This document shows positions 34,883 to 44,019 of a DNA stretch of 64,000 nucleotides, in pieces (the first letter of the stretch is position 1; each line of letters opens with the position of its first letter). The notes below the pieces were generated by a model, which had not been told where the DNA came from, searched no databases, and was given only the letters and a program-made list of their open reading frames with translations. Both the position numbers and the translations under genes were made by a program. The stretch comes from Caryophanales bacterium UBA7278 (lineage in GTDB: Bacteria > Bacillota_I > Bacilli_A > RFN20 > CAG-826), in contig DKRQ01000029.1 of NCBI GenBank assembly GCA_002472275.1, positions 1 to 64,000 of the forward strand, given 5' to 3'.

Positions 34883-35923
34883 TTGCTTATAGAGGGTGAT
34901 GGTGAACATGTCCACCTGCACGTTGGACTCATAGGTAGCAAACCTCGAGTTTTTCGCGTTATACATCATCCAGCCCCTGACGTTGGAAGTGGACTCCATA
35001 TAGAGGTAGCCTTCTTCCTTGGTGAAGGCCCAATGGATGTTGCCTTTGTTTTTGACGAAGGTGACCTTCTTCTCGTTGGTGGTGGCTAGATACATCCCTT
35101 CTTGGGATTCTAAGGTCCAATTGTTATGGGAGCCATCGAGGATATAGGTTCCCGCCTCACTAGGCAAAGAAGTGATTTCGCTCTTGTCACTAGAGAAGGT
35201 TGCAGCGGTGGGGTGAAGGTACATCCCGACGTTCTCTAACGTGGCGACCTTATTCTCTTCGGGGCAGGCGATCGTCAGCAAATCGCCGGGGGCCAAAGTA
35301 GTGGGGTCATCTACCTTCAGCCATTGCTTCTTGTAGGAAGCGTCCCCGTTAACGACGTAGACGGTGCAGCGCGCCTCGGCGTCCCCGTGGAGGGAACGGC
35401 AGGTGATGAGCACGTGGCCTTCCTTGACGCCGGTGACCCTTCCGTACTGGTCGATGCTAGCCACGGAAGCGTCGGAAGACGACCATTCCACTTCCTTGTC
35501 GTCGATAGACAAATCGGTGGGGGTGAAGTCGACGGTCAAATAGAGCTTCTTGCCGATCTTAACGTCATATTCCTGCGCGTTGAAACTAAGCCCGGTCACA
35601 GGGCCGGACGAAGCCTCGGAAGAGGAACTGGATTCGGAGTTGGTTTGTTCGGAAAAAGAACTGGGTTGCGCCGAGGAAGAGGAACTTGCGGGTTCCGATT
35701 GGCTGGAGGTAGTAGAAGGCTCCGCCGAAGAGACTTCGCTAGAATCCACGGAGGAAGAAGAAACGGCAGGGGCCTCACTGGTCCCTTCTGAACTCAAAAC
35801 CGAGGATTGAGAGGGGTTTTGCGAGGAAATAGAGATATTTTGCGAGGAAACATCGCCCGAACTCCCTGCGCAGGAAAGTAAGGTCAAACTAGATAGAAGA
35901 AGAATTGCGGGTCTCGTTTTCAT
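34865..35923 (-). CDS. Ser-rich Big2-domain lipoprotein, operon A third gene
   Basis: A 352-residue lipoprotein with lipobox TLLSC (Cys at residue 18). A very Ser-rich spacer (about residues 20-110) leads into a Big2 domain (about 112-190: VEWSSSDASVASIDQYGRVTGV). A C-terminal beta domain of about 150 residues was not recognised. The gene follows the 1325-residue protein by 13 nt with GAGGG before its ATG, so it is the third gene behind riboswitch A. A surface anchor or accessory for the fibre protein is a reasonable guess from position. Confidence 0.75.
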   Translation of the reverse strand: MKTRPAILLLSSLTLLSCAGSSGDVSSQNISISSQNPSQSSVLSSEGTSEAPAVSSSSVDSSEVSSAEPSTTSSQSEPASSSSSAQPSSFSEQTNSESSSSSEASSGPVTGLSFNAQEYDVKIGKKLYLTVDFTPTDLSIDDKEVEWSSSDASVASIDQYGRVTGVKEGHVLITCRSLHGDAEARCTVYVVNGDASYKKQWLKVDDPTTLAPGDLLTIACPEENKVATLENVGMYLHPTAATFSSDKSEITSLPSEAGTYILDGSHNNWTLESQEGMYLATTNEKKVTFVKNKGNIHWAFTKEEGYLYMESTSNVRGWMMYNAKNSRFATYESNVQVDMFTITLYKQVKRSR

Positions 35924-35936
35924 ACCGTTTCCCTCA

Positions 35937-38900
35937 CTAACTGGCAGGGACCCTATTGATGAGCACCGAAGTGGGCGTGGTTACGGACGTGCCATTAATC
36001 TTGTAGGTGAAGGTATACTGCACCTTTTGCTGGTCGATCACTACGGTGATGGTACCGACGGTCTCGGTGACATAGGCGGTGAAGTTGACGCTGCCGGTCC
36101 TGGTGATGTCGAAATCGTAGCCCGTTAGGGTGTAGAAACCGGTTCCCTCGTTTAGCGACTCCTGCAGCGTGAATTTGGTTGCAATCTCCGTTGCGGCGTC
36201 AGCGATATAATCGAACTCCATGATGGTGGAAGCGGGGCTATAGGCAATGGGCAAAGTCGCTAAATCATCGGCTTTGAAAGCGGTTCCACAGGCGTTGCCA
36301 TATTCGGTTCCTTTATAAACAACAGGAGTGGCAACAGTTTCGCCGCCCTTTGTTTGGGTGATGACCCTGGCTTTTCCAGTCTCATCGGTGATGGTGGTGA
36401 CGGTGCCGACGGAGTTGGCGGGATCCCAATCGAGTAATGTGAGGCGATTGAAAGTAGTCGTGGTGGTGGTTTCCGTTACGAGTGAGATTGGGGAATAGCT
36501 TGATTCGCCGGTTTGTTCGCGCAAGGTCATGCCACGCGCAGCATAGGTGATTTCGGTGTCCGGCGGGCCCGAGCGTGACAAAGTGATGACGTTAGAATCC
36601 CTTTGGATGACGACGTCGCCGGCTTGCCCGGCTTTCACGCGGAAGGCGATGGAATCGGCGGCGTTTAAATCAGCCGCCCCCTCCTTTCTAACCCTCGCGC
36701 CTTGCTGATCAGTGGTGATGAGGGCAGCCATGACGGTGGAGGCGCTTTCGACGAGGACGAAGTTCTCAACATAGGCAGTCAAAGAAGTGATTCTAACGAA
36801 CTTCTCATGGATTTGTGTGCGGTTGTCTTTTTGGGCGTTGGCGCCGATGTCGAGATAAAGGAGATAGCCACCCATTGAACCATTTGAAACCGAGCCCAAG
36901 CAATACTCTCCTTGGTTTACGGGGATTTCAAAATAGAAGCACTGGTTCTGATAGTCGGAGTTGGTTTTGAGAGATTCCGAGTATTTGATTCTAGAAGTAT
37001 TGAAAACGGAATAATACTCGGTCAGGCTATTGAAATCCTCCTGGGTTAAGTATCCGCCCAAATACGCGACGTCCTTTCCCTCTTCGTTTCGCTCAATCTC
37101 CACCTTTTGACCGCGGGCATTCACTCGGTAGGGACGGGTGTATTTCCAGACGGTTTCGGAAGGGGTACTGTTTTGTTTATCTTTGACCTTGTAAACATAC
37201 GAATGGGATTCGGTCGCTATATTGTTTGCATCGAAGTCGGAATAAATTTCCTCAATTTCGTCGATGCAATCAATTTTGGATTCATTGTTTGAGTTGCGGG
37301 TAATCATGTGCAGGGAGAAAAAACTATCGACGATTCGAGAGCCTGTATAAGAACCTGCGAAGAAATTAATGTATCCTTTTTGCTTCAGCCTGAAGTCTAT
37401 GGAGTTTGCGGGCATTTCGTAGTTGTCGTATTCGCGCCCATTAATCTGGGCTTTTATGGCGGAGACAAGGCTATTTTCATCAATGTCACTTTGTGTAAAG
37501 TGCAAACCGTAAAGGGCGCCGCCGGAATTATTTAGAATGTTGATAAAAGCGGGCTTCGATGCTTTGTATTTTTGAAACGAATTCGAGTTCTCATCGATGG
37601 GGGCAATCTGATTGTCACTCCCTATGGTTTTGACATCTGTGAAGGTTTTCTTGGTGCCATCGAAGTTCTTCAAATAGGTGTTATAGGTGGTAACTTTTCC
37701 ACCAGAAACAGTGCGGTATTTCGACACACGGACCGTTGCGTACCCACGGGCGAAAGAATCGGTTTCATCGTTAAAAGACGATCCCCCAATGACATAGCCC
37801 GTGTTTTGGTAAAGGGGCTCAAAAAGGCCTTCGTTGTGTGTCGCGTTTGGATCGTCGGCAGTCTCTTTTGCACCCAAAGGATAATAAGTGACGTCTTGGT
37901 CATCATAGGCCATCCGAGAAGAAAGGTCGGCTCCCCACGAGTCAGGGCCCTCATAAGATGTTTCGGAAGTGATGGCTAAAGAAGGAGATGTTGTTCCGGA
38001 CTCGAAAGTGAGGACTGCCTTATTTTTGATAGAGTCGAAGCTTTCGTTACGACTAGAAATCGCGAAGGAATAATTGGAGAAAGTGAGGCATTTGTAATAA
38101 GTTGTGGTCCAGATAAAACCTGATTCGTAAGTCTCCCACAAGTAATTGTTTTCATTAATTTGGAATGATTCGCTCGAACGGCTCGTGGTGAAGGAACCGT
38201 CCCTGCCCATGTAATAATTGTAGTTACCGTTGGTGTAGTAAAGGTAGCCGTTGTTGTCTACCATCCAAGTGCTGGCAGAGCCCGCATTTGTTCCTGTTGA
38301 AATACCCGAATTGGTCCTGTTGAGATAATAACTATTTCCGCCTGAAACGTGCTTTATTAGCATCGGTCTTGACGCCAGTTTCCATCCCGAACTATAAACC
38401 AGTTGCCTTTTATCCGAGCAAATGTAACGTTTCCCGTCCGATTCAAACACCTCCCAATTAGTTGGGTTGGTGCTTACCCTTAGGGTCCCGTTGTCGTCGT
38501 TAAGATAGTACGCTTCGTGGCGATAGAGGGTTTTTATTGGGCCCCAGGTCCCGCTTTCTGGGAATTCCCAAAGAGTGGCGGTATCGAGGTTGGTTGTCCG
38601 ATTAATCCAGTTATTCGCTTGATTGATGTCGAATTGGAGATAGTTTGTCCCGTCGGTGATTTTATAGCCGGTGTGCAAGTACTCTTTTTCCTTTTGGTTC
38701 CAGTGGCCGCCGGAGACATACATTACAGAGAAATTTTCCGATGCCGGATTACCTTGCCGGGTCATCTGATAGGCGCCAAGCTTGCTGTTATAGGAAACGC
38801 CGCTTTTTCGACCTATGCTGTTATACCTTTTTAAGTCATACCCTTCGTCCCCGGTTGAAGTATAATCGACCGTCGTTTTTTTAAGGGTCGTTCCGTCCGA

Positions 38901-39914
38901 AGCGTAAAGATCGGTGACTCTAAGCGGGATGCTAGGGTCTTCATTTGTTCCCGCTGGGACGGAGGCGTAGTCGTTATAAATCGTATTCAGACGATTGAAC
39001 ATCGCGGTCATGTTGATGGAGCCGCCCCAATCGTTTTCACCGCCTTGGTTGGGGATGGTGAAAGTGTCCTGACTCACATCAATCGTCGAAAGTTTGTTGT
39101 CTACGATTTGGACCCTATGGGTTTGGCTAGCGTCAATCTTGCCGACAAGGCCATAATCCGAAAGATTGCTTGCAGAAGTCCCGTTTCCGATTCTTAGGGT
39201 CGGATCGTCGACGGCGATGTTGGAATATTGGGCGGTTCCCGCATCGCCAATGGCGGCCCCGATGACGGTGTTGGCTTGGGTGGATTTGACTAGGGGAGAG
39301 GAAATGCCGAGGTCTTTGATGGAGGTTTCAGCCCCGGTGACTTTGCCGAAGACGCCGACGTTGGTGTCCGCGTTATAAGTGGTAACTGCAAGAGGCTTGA
39401 CGCCGAAGTCGCCGCTGTTCGTGGAGAAGACGCCATGGGAAATCGTGTAGCCCCTGCCATCAAAAAAACCCTCAAAGGGGAAGGCGGTCGTGCCGATCGG
39501 GGGCATGCCGTTGATGCCGATAGAGGAAGCGTCCTTATTGGAGAAATCGATGTCGCCGGCGAGCTCGAAGTGGGGTTTTTCGTTGAACTCATTGCCATGG
39601 ATTTTCTTCATCGCCTCGGTCCAGCGGCCGGAGTAGGGGTAGTCGTCTTCTTTGGTCGGGTTGAAATAGCCGAGGTATTGGAGCCAGGAAAGGTTATATA
39701 GCTGGCGGACCGTCTTGATGCCATAGGGCTTCTCGGCGGTGCCTTCGCCATATTCGAAATAGGCGCCTAAAGCGTCGCCGGTGAGGAGCATGTTGGCCTC
39801 CTCAATGTGGACGTTCGTGGTGAACCAAGCCACGGTTCCCGCCGCGCCGCCGAAAACACCCGCGAACACGAGCGTGGCAAGCGAGAGGAATTTTAGCTTG
39901 GCGGATTTCTTCAT
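35937..39914 (-). CDS. Giant SipW-type exported surface protein, 1325 residues
   Basis: The N-terminus carries the alternate signal found in TasA/camelysin-like proteins: a short basic start, a hydrophobic stretch, then FGGAAGTVAWFTT near residue 30, where SipW-type peptidases cut. The mature part begins with a PYGIKTVRQLYNLSWLQYLG and GDIDF segment typical of adhesin-like surface proteins. It is Tyr/Asn/Ser/Thr-rich with many repeated small motifs (YYLN, YLYYTNGN) and ends in two Ig-like beta modules; no C-terminal anchor is seen. It is the second gene after riboswitch A, starting 2 nt after the preceding stop. By size it may be a tip or adhesive subunit. Confidence 0.75.
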   Translation of the reverse strand: MKKSAKLKFLSLATLVFAGVFGGAAGTVAWFTTNVHIEEANMLLTGDALGAYFEYGEGTAEKPYGIKTVRQLYNLSWLQYLGYFNPTKEDDYPYSGRWTEAMKKIHGNEFNEKPHFELAGDIDFSNKDASSIGINGMPPIGTTAFPFEGFFDGRGYTISHGVFSTNSGDFGVKPLAVTTYNADTNVGVFGKVTGAETSIKDLGISSPLVKSTQANTVIGAAIGDAGTAQYSNIAVDDPTLRIGNGTSASNLSDYGLVGKIDASQTHRVQIVDNKLSTIDVSQDTFTIPNQGGENDWGGSINMTAMFNRLNTIYNDYASVPAGTNEDPSIPLRVTDLYASDGTTLKKTTVDYTSTGDEGYDLKRYNSIGRKSGVSYNSKLGAYQMTRQGNPASENFSVMYVSGGHWNQKEKEYLHTGYKITDGTNYLQFDINQANNWINRTTNLDTATLWEFPESGTWGPIKTLYRHEAYYLNDDNGTLRVSTNPTNWEVFESDGKRYICSDKRQLVYSSGWKLASRPMLIKHVSGGNSYYLNRTNSGISTGTNAGSASTWMVDNNGYLYYTNGNYNYYMGRDGSFTTSRSSESFQINENNYLWETYESGFIWTTTYYKCLTFSNYSFAISSRNESFDSIKNKAVLTFESGTTSPSLAITSETSYEGPDSWGADLSSRMAYDDQDVTYYPLGAKETADDPNATHNEGLFEPLYQNTGYVIGGSSFNDETDSFARGYATVRVSKYRTVSGGKVTTYNTYLKNFDGTKKTFTDVKTIGSDNQIAPIDENSNSFQKYKASKPAFINILNNSGGALYGLHFTQSDIDENSLVSAIKAQINGREYDNYEMPANSIDFRLKQKGYINFFAGSYTGSRIVDSFFSLHMITRNSNNESKIDCIDEIEEIYSDFDANNIATESHSYVYKVKDKQNSTPSETVWKYTRPYRVNARGQKVEIERNEEGKDVAYLGGYLTQEDFNSLTEYYSVFNTSRIKYSESLKTNSDYQNQCFYFEIPVNQGEYCLGSVSNGSMGGYLLYLDIGANAQKDNRTQIHEKFVRITSLTAYVENFVLVESASTVMAALITTDQQGARVRKEGAADLNAADSIAFRVKAGQAGDVVIQRDSNVITLSRSGPPDTEITYAARGMTLREQTGESSYSPISLVTETTTTTTFNRLTLLDWDPANSVGTVTTITDETGKARVITQTKGGETVATPVVYKGTEYGNACGTAFKADDLATLPIAYSPASTIMEFDYIADAATEIATKFTLQESLNEGTGFYTLTGYDFDITRTGSVNFTAYVTETVGTITVVIDQQKVQYTFTYKINGTSVTTPTSVLINRVPAS

Positions 39915-39916
39915 CG

Positions 39917-40738
39917 TTATTTCACCACCGTCGTCCAGTCGCAGGCGAAAGCCATCTCCTCGGTGCCGAGGAAGTTAGAGAAGACGAATTCAATCGCCGT
40001 CGAATAGTAATCCAAAATGATCGCGACGTCCTGAATGGAACCTTCCGTCGCGGAGAAGAAGGTGGGCTTTTGCTGGAACACCGGGTTCACGGGCTTTCCC
40101 TCTTCGAACGTGAAGGAGACGAAGGCGCTCTTTTGGAAGCCGTCACGCTCCTCATAGGTGTAGGTCACCTGATTGTTTTTGATCTTGTCTTCGAATTGGC
40201 CATCCCCATAGGATTTAGAGAAGGTCTCAACCGCCGAGGAGAGGGGGAAGAAGGAATCCTTGGATAACCCGCGGTCGACCTTGATCGTGTCGTGACCGGT
40301 GAGGCTATTGACAGAGCCTAGGTATTCGTTGACGATCGATTCGCCTTGGATTTGTAGGGGCTCCCCGGCGCTAGGGGTGACGATTTCGCCGAAATGAATG
40401 ACGAGGAGGATGGGGTGGGTCGGCCAAAGGAGGTCGTAGGTCCCCATCTTGAATTCCGCTTTCTTGGAATATTGGACGGTCTTGCTGTCCCAATCGGTGA
40501 CGGTGGCCCTTTCGACGTAGGAAGTCTCGGAGACGTCAAAGACCATTTTGGAAAGGTCGGACGCCACGGTGTTGAGGGGATAGACCGTCATGGATTCGAA
40601 TTTGCCAGACATCGGCTTCACGGGGAAGCTATTGCCGCCTTGGTCGACGGCGGTGATGGCGGAGAACCAAGCGGCGGTGCCGGCGAAGGCCGCGCCCAAA
40701 GCGAAAACGAGGATGCTCGTGAGCGCCGCGATTTTCAT
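39917..40738 (-). CDS. SipW-type exported protein, first gene of operon A
   Basis: A 273-residue protein starting with a SipW-type signal (ALGAAFAGTAAWFSAIT near residue 20). The ATG at 40738 has AGGA six bases upstream and lies beyond the riboswitch terminator. An in-frame ATG at 40759 abuts the terminator T-run and is less likely. The mature part is beta-rich with no Cys. It resembles camelysin/TasA-like fibre proteins only at the signal and in general composition. It is the leader gene of the c-di-GMP-controlled operon with the 1325-residue protein. Confidence 0.75.
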   Translation of the reverse strand: MKIAALTSILVFALGAAFAGTAAWFSAITAVDQGGNSFPVKPMSGKFESMTVYPLNTVASDLSKMVFDVSETSYVERATVTDWDSKTVQYSKKAEFKMGTYDLLWPTHPILLVIHFGEIVTPSAGEPLQIQGESIVNEYLGSVNSLTGHDTIKVDRGLSKDSFFPLSSAVETFSKSYGDGQFEDKIKNNQVTYTYEERDGFQKSAFVSFTFEEGKPVNPVFQQKPTFFSATEGSIQDVAIILDYYSTAIEFVFSNFLGTEEMAFACDWTTVVK

Positions 40739-40761
40739 TTTGGGTCCTAGGATTTTCATCT

Positions 40762-40800
40762 AAAAAGCCAGCTCCTCGAATTGCTTCTTGGCAGCTGGCT
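40762..40800 (-). terminator. Riboswitch A expression-platform terminator
   Basis: AGCCAGCT (40793-40800 on the minus strand) pairs with AGCTGGCT (40766-40773), followed by TTTT. The 5' arm is also the 3' strand of the c-di-GMP aptamer, so aptamer and terminator exclude each other. That predicts read-through when ligand is bound (an ON switch). Confidence 0.75.
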
Positions 40801-40860
40801 GTCTTTTTCAAAGACCCTTTAGCTTTGCGTCCCTAGATCGCTCTAGGTTTGCTTTTGACG
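40790..40860 (-). promoter_or_regulatory. GEMM-I (class I) c-di-GMP riboswitch aptamer A
   Basis: Reading the minus strand: AAAAGCAAACC, a hairpin CCTAGA-GCGA-TCTAGG with a GNRA tetraloop, then GGACGCAAAGCTAAAGGG, a second stem GTCTTT/AAAGAC, and finally AGCCAGCTGCC. These are the conserved elements of the GEMM-I c-di-GMP aptamer in the right order and spacing (GCAAACC, GNRA loop, GACGCAAAGC, CAGCCAG). A perfect TATAAT at 40866-40871 places the transcript start right at its 5' edge. Confidence 0.9.
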
Positions 40861-40865
40861 CCTCT

Positions 40866-40871
40866 ATTATA
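40866..40871 (-). promoter_or_regulatory. -10 element of riboswitch operon A
   Basis: Perfect TATAAT on the minus strand, about 6 nt before the aptamer. The -35 region (GTATAC, spacer 17) is weak, which may mean an activator or alternative contact. Confidence 0.55.
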
Positions 40872-40913
40872 TAGAGAAAGATTCTTTTGTATACATTTTT
40901 CGCGAATCTTTCC

Positions 40914-40945
40914 TCAAGAAAAAGGGGCGTCGTCTTGACACCCCT
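40914..40945 (-). terminator. Terminator of operon B
   Basis: Minus strand: AGGGGTGTC / GACGCCCCT with a 5-nt loop and TTTTTCTT. It separates operon B from riboswitch A. Confidence 0.85.
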
Positions 40946-40982
40946 ATGGAAACTGATGTCCTAAAGTAAGAGAGGAACCGCC

Positions 40983-43900
40983 TTATTTTTGGTTACGCAA
41001 AGCGTCGATGAGGGCTTCGCGTTCTAGCGGCCTATAGTAGTAGTAGCCTTGTAGGCTCACGTTCGGGTTCGTGGAGAGAATCATCTCGGCCTGGTCGCGG
41101 TTTTCCACGCCGACGACGGTGACCTCGATTCCCTTGGACATGGCCTCAAGCAAGAGGGCCTTAAGGGATGCCCATTGCTTCTGGTCGGAGTCGATATGAT
41201 TGACGAGTCCCCTGGAAACTTTGATGTGGGTAACGCCGATCGCAAGGGCCGAATCCAAACTGAAATGTTTGCCCGTATATTGGTCGATCGCGAGGGCGAT
41301 GTCGAAGCGGCGAAGCTTCTTGACGGCCGCGACGAAGGCGTCCTCGGCGCGCCCGATTTCGTATTCGGGGACTTCGAAGGAAAGGAAGGAATTGTCGAAG
41401 ACCTTGTCCTTTGCCAGGGCGTCGAGGTCCTGCTCGAAGGCTTTGTCGGCAAAGAGGGAGACGTTGATATTGAGACCAATCCTCTTAAGCCCTAGGGCCT
41501 TGAGCGTGGCGGGCCCAATCGACTGGTAGAAGGAGGCGACGTAGCGGAGCAAGGCCGAGGAAATGAGGCCGAGCTTGCCGTTTTCGGCGGCCACGCGGAC
41601 GAGCTCGTCCGGGGAGAAGACGATGTGCCTGATCTCGTCTTGGATACGGAGAAGGACTTCGGCTTCCTGGATGCGCCCTCCGTAGACGACCGGCTGGAGG
41701 GAGACGCCGAACTTGTCCTTGCCGAATTGCTCTTCCAAAACCGAAAGGATGAAATCCCTACGGGAGGCGGGACGGACATAGTCGGTGTCGTCGAAGTAGA
41801 TGAAATCGGACCCTTGGGCGAATTTGCGCCTGGTGGCGGCGCGGTAGACGTGACGGAAGAAGTCGGAGGCCGAGGCGTAGCCCTGGGGGTAGTTCATCGA
41901 CATGTAGGTGATGTCGAGGTCGTAATGGACGTTGCCTTCGTAAACGAGGTGCTTGCTTAGGCGGTGGATTTCCTCGCAGCGGTCGATGATGTCGACTTGG
42001 CCGGAGACCGGAAGGAGCAAGGCAAGCGTCTGCGGGTCGTAACGGTAGACGTATTCTTGGCCGTTAGAAAGCCCTTTGATGGACTCTATGAAGGAGCGGT
42101 AGATGAGTAGCAGCCCTTCGGGCCCGAACTCGGAAAGGAGCTTGGCGTGGTTATCGACGCGCAGCAAAAGGACGTAGCCGTTATCGCCGATCAGGAAGTG
42201 GTTGGCCACCTCGTCGACGAGGGTCGGGAAGGAGACGGCGAGTAGTTCCTTATCGTAACGGTCGAGGGATTGCTCGTCGTTTTCGACCTTATGGAGGTGG
42301 AGGGTGTGGATACGGCCCATCTTCACGTCGAAGGTAAGCGAGGTCGCGTAGGTGCCTGAGCCTAGGGAGGTCAGTTTTTTCTTGCCTCTAGACAAAGGGC
42401 AGTCGGGGCACGGCTTATTGAGGCCATATAGGCAGGAATAGCAGGGTTTTCCGACCTCGGCCTTAGGGAAAAGGGCGGGAAGGCCGCGGGAGAAGGAGAG
42501 GATGTTATGGGTGTCCTTCTCGATCTGGTAGGTGGACGCGCCGGCGATCGTAAGGGACGCCTCGAATTGGCGCCTCGCCTCCACCGAATCCTCGATCACC
42601 TCGCCCATGACGAAGCTCGTGGAGATGTGGTAGCAGGCCGCGGAGAGGGCTTCCTGCATGTAGGAGTCAAGATGGGATTCCCCGCTGGAATTGATGAAGA
42701 AGATGAAGCCAATCGGGGCCTTTTCCTTCACCAGGAGGTAGAAGAAGCCCGATTCGTAGTTCTTTTTGTCCGCGTAGCGGCAGATCTCGGAGGGGAGATG
42801 GGCGCGGCAGGCGAAATAGAGGGAATGGTCGGCCTCGACGCTATGGGAGAGCTGCTCGACGAGCCCTCCGTCGACGTTATCGCCTAGCTTAAGGAAATCC
42901 GCTTCGCCGACGAGGTCTTTGACGACGTAGCCGCCGACCTCCTGGTCGTAGGCCACAATGCCGGCCGCCTCGAAATGGGCTTCGGCGTTAATGGAGGAAA
43001 GGACGCTAGCGATTTCCTTGCGGACGGTCTGTTTGTTGAAGCGGTCGCTCTCGATGGAAGCGACGTTAAGCAGCACCTTGGACATTTGGTTGAGGTGCAT
43101 CGCGTTTTTGGAAATATCGCCTTCTTGCGGGGATAATGGGCGATTCGGCAGATAGAGGTTAGTTTGTTTGCCCTGCCTTTTCGCGTACCTTAAATCGGCG
43201 AAGAGGTCGCGTATCGCGGAGAAGGGGTAGGCGACGATCGTGTAGTGGGGTGGGGCGGAGACGATGCCCTCGACCGTGTGGCGGGCAAGGGAGAGGCCCT
43301 GCAAGGCGAACTGGAGTTTCTCCTCGACCGCGGCGAAGCCGTCTAGGCGGGGGAGGTAGAGGTAGACCGATTTCCTATCCGCGGGGAGGAGGAAGGCGAT
43401 GTCTTTGTATTTAGAAAAAAGCGACTTCAAAGAGGAGATGATGGTCTTCACTTCCTCCATGGAGAGGGGGTTATCCATAGGATAGTAGATCTCGGCGATC
43501 GCGTTACGGAAGCTCATGGAGGCCCCGATGACGCTTTCTAGGTGCTTTTGGAAGGAGGCGAGTTCGTAGGTGTTTTCTAACCCCGGAATCTCGATAAGCT
43601 CGAACTTGGAGTAATCAAGGTGATCGAACAAAAGGGTGGCGTTAGCAAGGGACACCCTTAGCGCCTCGACCTCGTCATTAAGCTCGGCGAATTCCTTGAT
43701 GGTGGAGTGGGGGTAGTCAAGGAGGGTGCTGCTAGATTCGTTGATGCGGCGGTAGTTATGGGAGGTGGTGCGTAGCAACGCGTCAACGTAGATTCGCCTG
43801 ATCCTCCTTGAGATGAGGAATAGGGATAGGAGGAACGCCACGACGAAAACCGAGGTCACGGCGATGAGGGCGGAAAATAGCCCAGTCGCCTTGGTTTGGA

Positions 43901-44018
43901 AGTAGAAATAGCCTAGGACCATGATCCCCGAGACAAAGAGGATCAAACCGACCAAAAAGAGGATGATCGTGAGGCTAAAATAGCTACGGATGGATTTCGC
44001 TTTCCTTTGACTCGCCAT
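40983..44018 (-). CDS. Membrane PAS/GGDEF/EAL protein with degenerate active sites, possible c-di-GMP receptor
   Basis: A 1011-residue protein: two N-terminal membrane helices (about residues 15-70), a coiled-coil/GAF-like middle, and a PAS region with CYSCLYGLNKPCPDCPL near 535. A GGDEF-like domain follows with YDPQT in place of the signature, then a C-terminal EAL-like domain (about 760-1010). In the EAL part E of AEVLLR, N of NINVS and K of IKVSRG remain, but DDFG is replaced by DQYTG, the Asp after IK by Ser, and the AEGVE Glu by Gly. Neither synthesis nor hydrolysis is expected; binding c-di-GMP as a sensor is inferred. It is the last gene of operon B, with GGGAG before the ATG. Confidence 0.85.
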   Translation of the reverse strand: MASQRKAKSIRSYFSLTIILFLVGLILFVSGIMVLGYFYFQTKATGLFSALIAVTSVFVVAFLLSLFLISRRIRRIYVDALLRTTSHNYRRINESSSTLLDYPHSTIKEFAELNDEVEALRVSLANATLLFDHLDYSKFELIEIPGLENTYELASFQKHLESVIGASMSFRNAIAEIYYPMDNPLSMEEVKTIISSLKSLFSKYKDIAFLLPADRKSVYLYLPRLDGFAAVEEKLQFALQGLSLARHTVEGIVSAPPHYTIVAYPFSAIRDLFADLRYAKRQGKQTNLYLPNRPLSPQEGDISKNAMHLNQMSKVLLNVASIESDRFNKQTVRKEIASVLSSINAEAHFEAAGIVAYDQEVGGYVVKDLVGEADFLKLGDNVDGGLVEQLSHSVEADHSLYFACRAHLPSEICRYADKKNYESGFFYLLVKEKAPIGFIFFINSSGESHLDSYMQEALSAACYHISTSFVMGEVIEDSVEARRQFEASLTIAGASTYQIEKDTHNILSFSRGLPALFPKAEVGKPCYSCLYGLNKPCPDCPLSRGKKKLTSLGSGTYATSLTFDVKMGRIHTLHLHKVENDEQSLDRYDKELLAVSFPTLVDEVANHFLIGDNGYVLLLRVDNHAKLLSEFGPEGLLLIYRSFIESIKGLSNGQEYVYRYDPQTLALLLPVSGQVDIIDRCEEIHRLSKHLVYEGNVHYDLDITYMSMNYPQGYASASDFFRHVYRAATRRKFAQGSDFIYFDDTDYVRPASRRDFILSVLEEQFGKDKFGVSLQPVVYGGRIQEAEVLLRIQDEIRHIVFSPDELVRVAAENGKLGLISSALLRYVASFYQSIGPATLKALGLKRIGLNINVSLFADKAFEQDLDALAKDKVFDNSFLSFEVPEYEIGRAEDAFVAAVKKLRRFDIALAIDQYTGKHFSLDSALAIGVTHIKVSRGLVNHIDSDQKQWASLKALLLEAMSKGIEVTVVGVENRDQAEMILSTNPNVSLQGYYYYRPLEREALIDALRNQK

Positions 44019-44019
44019 C

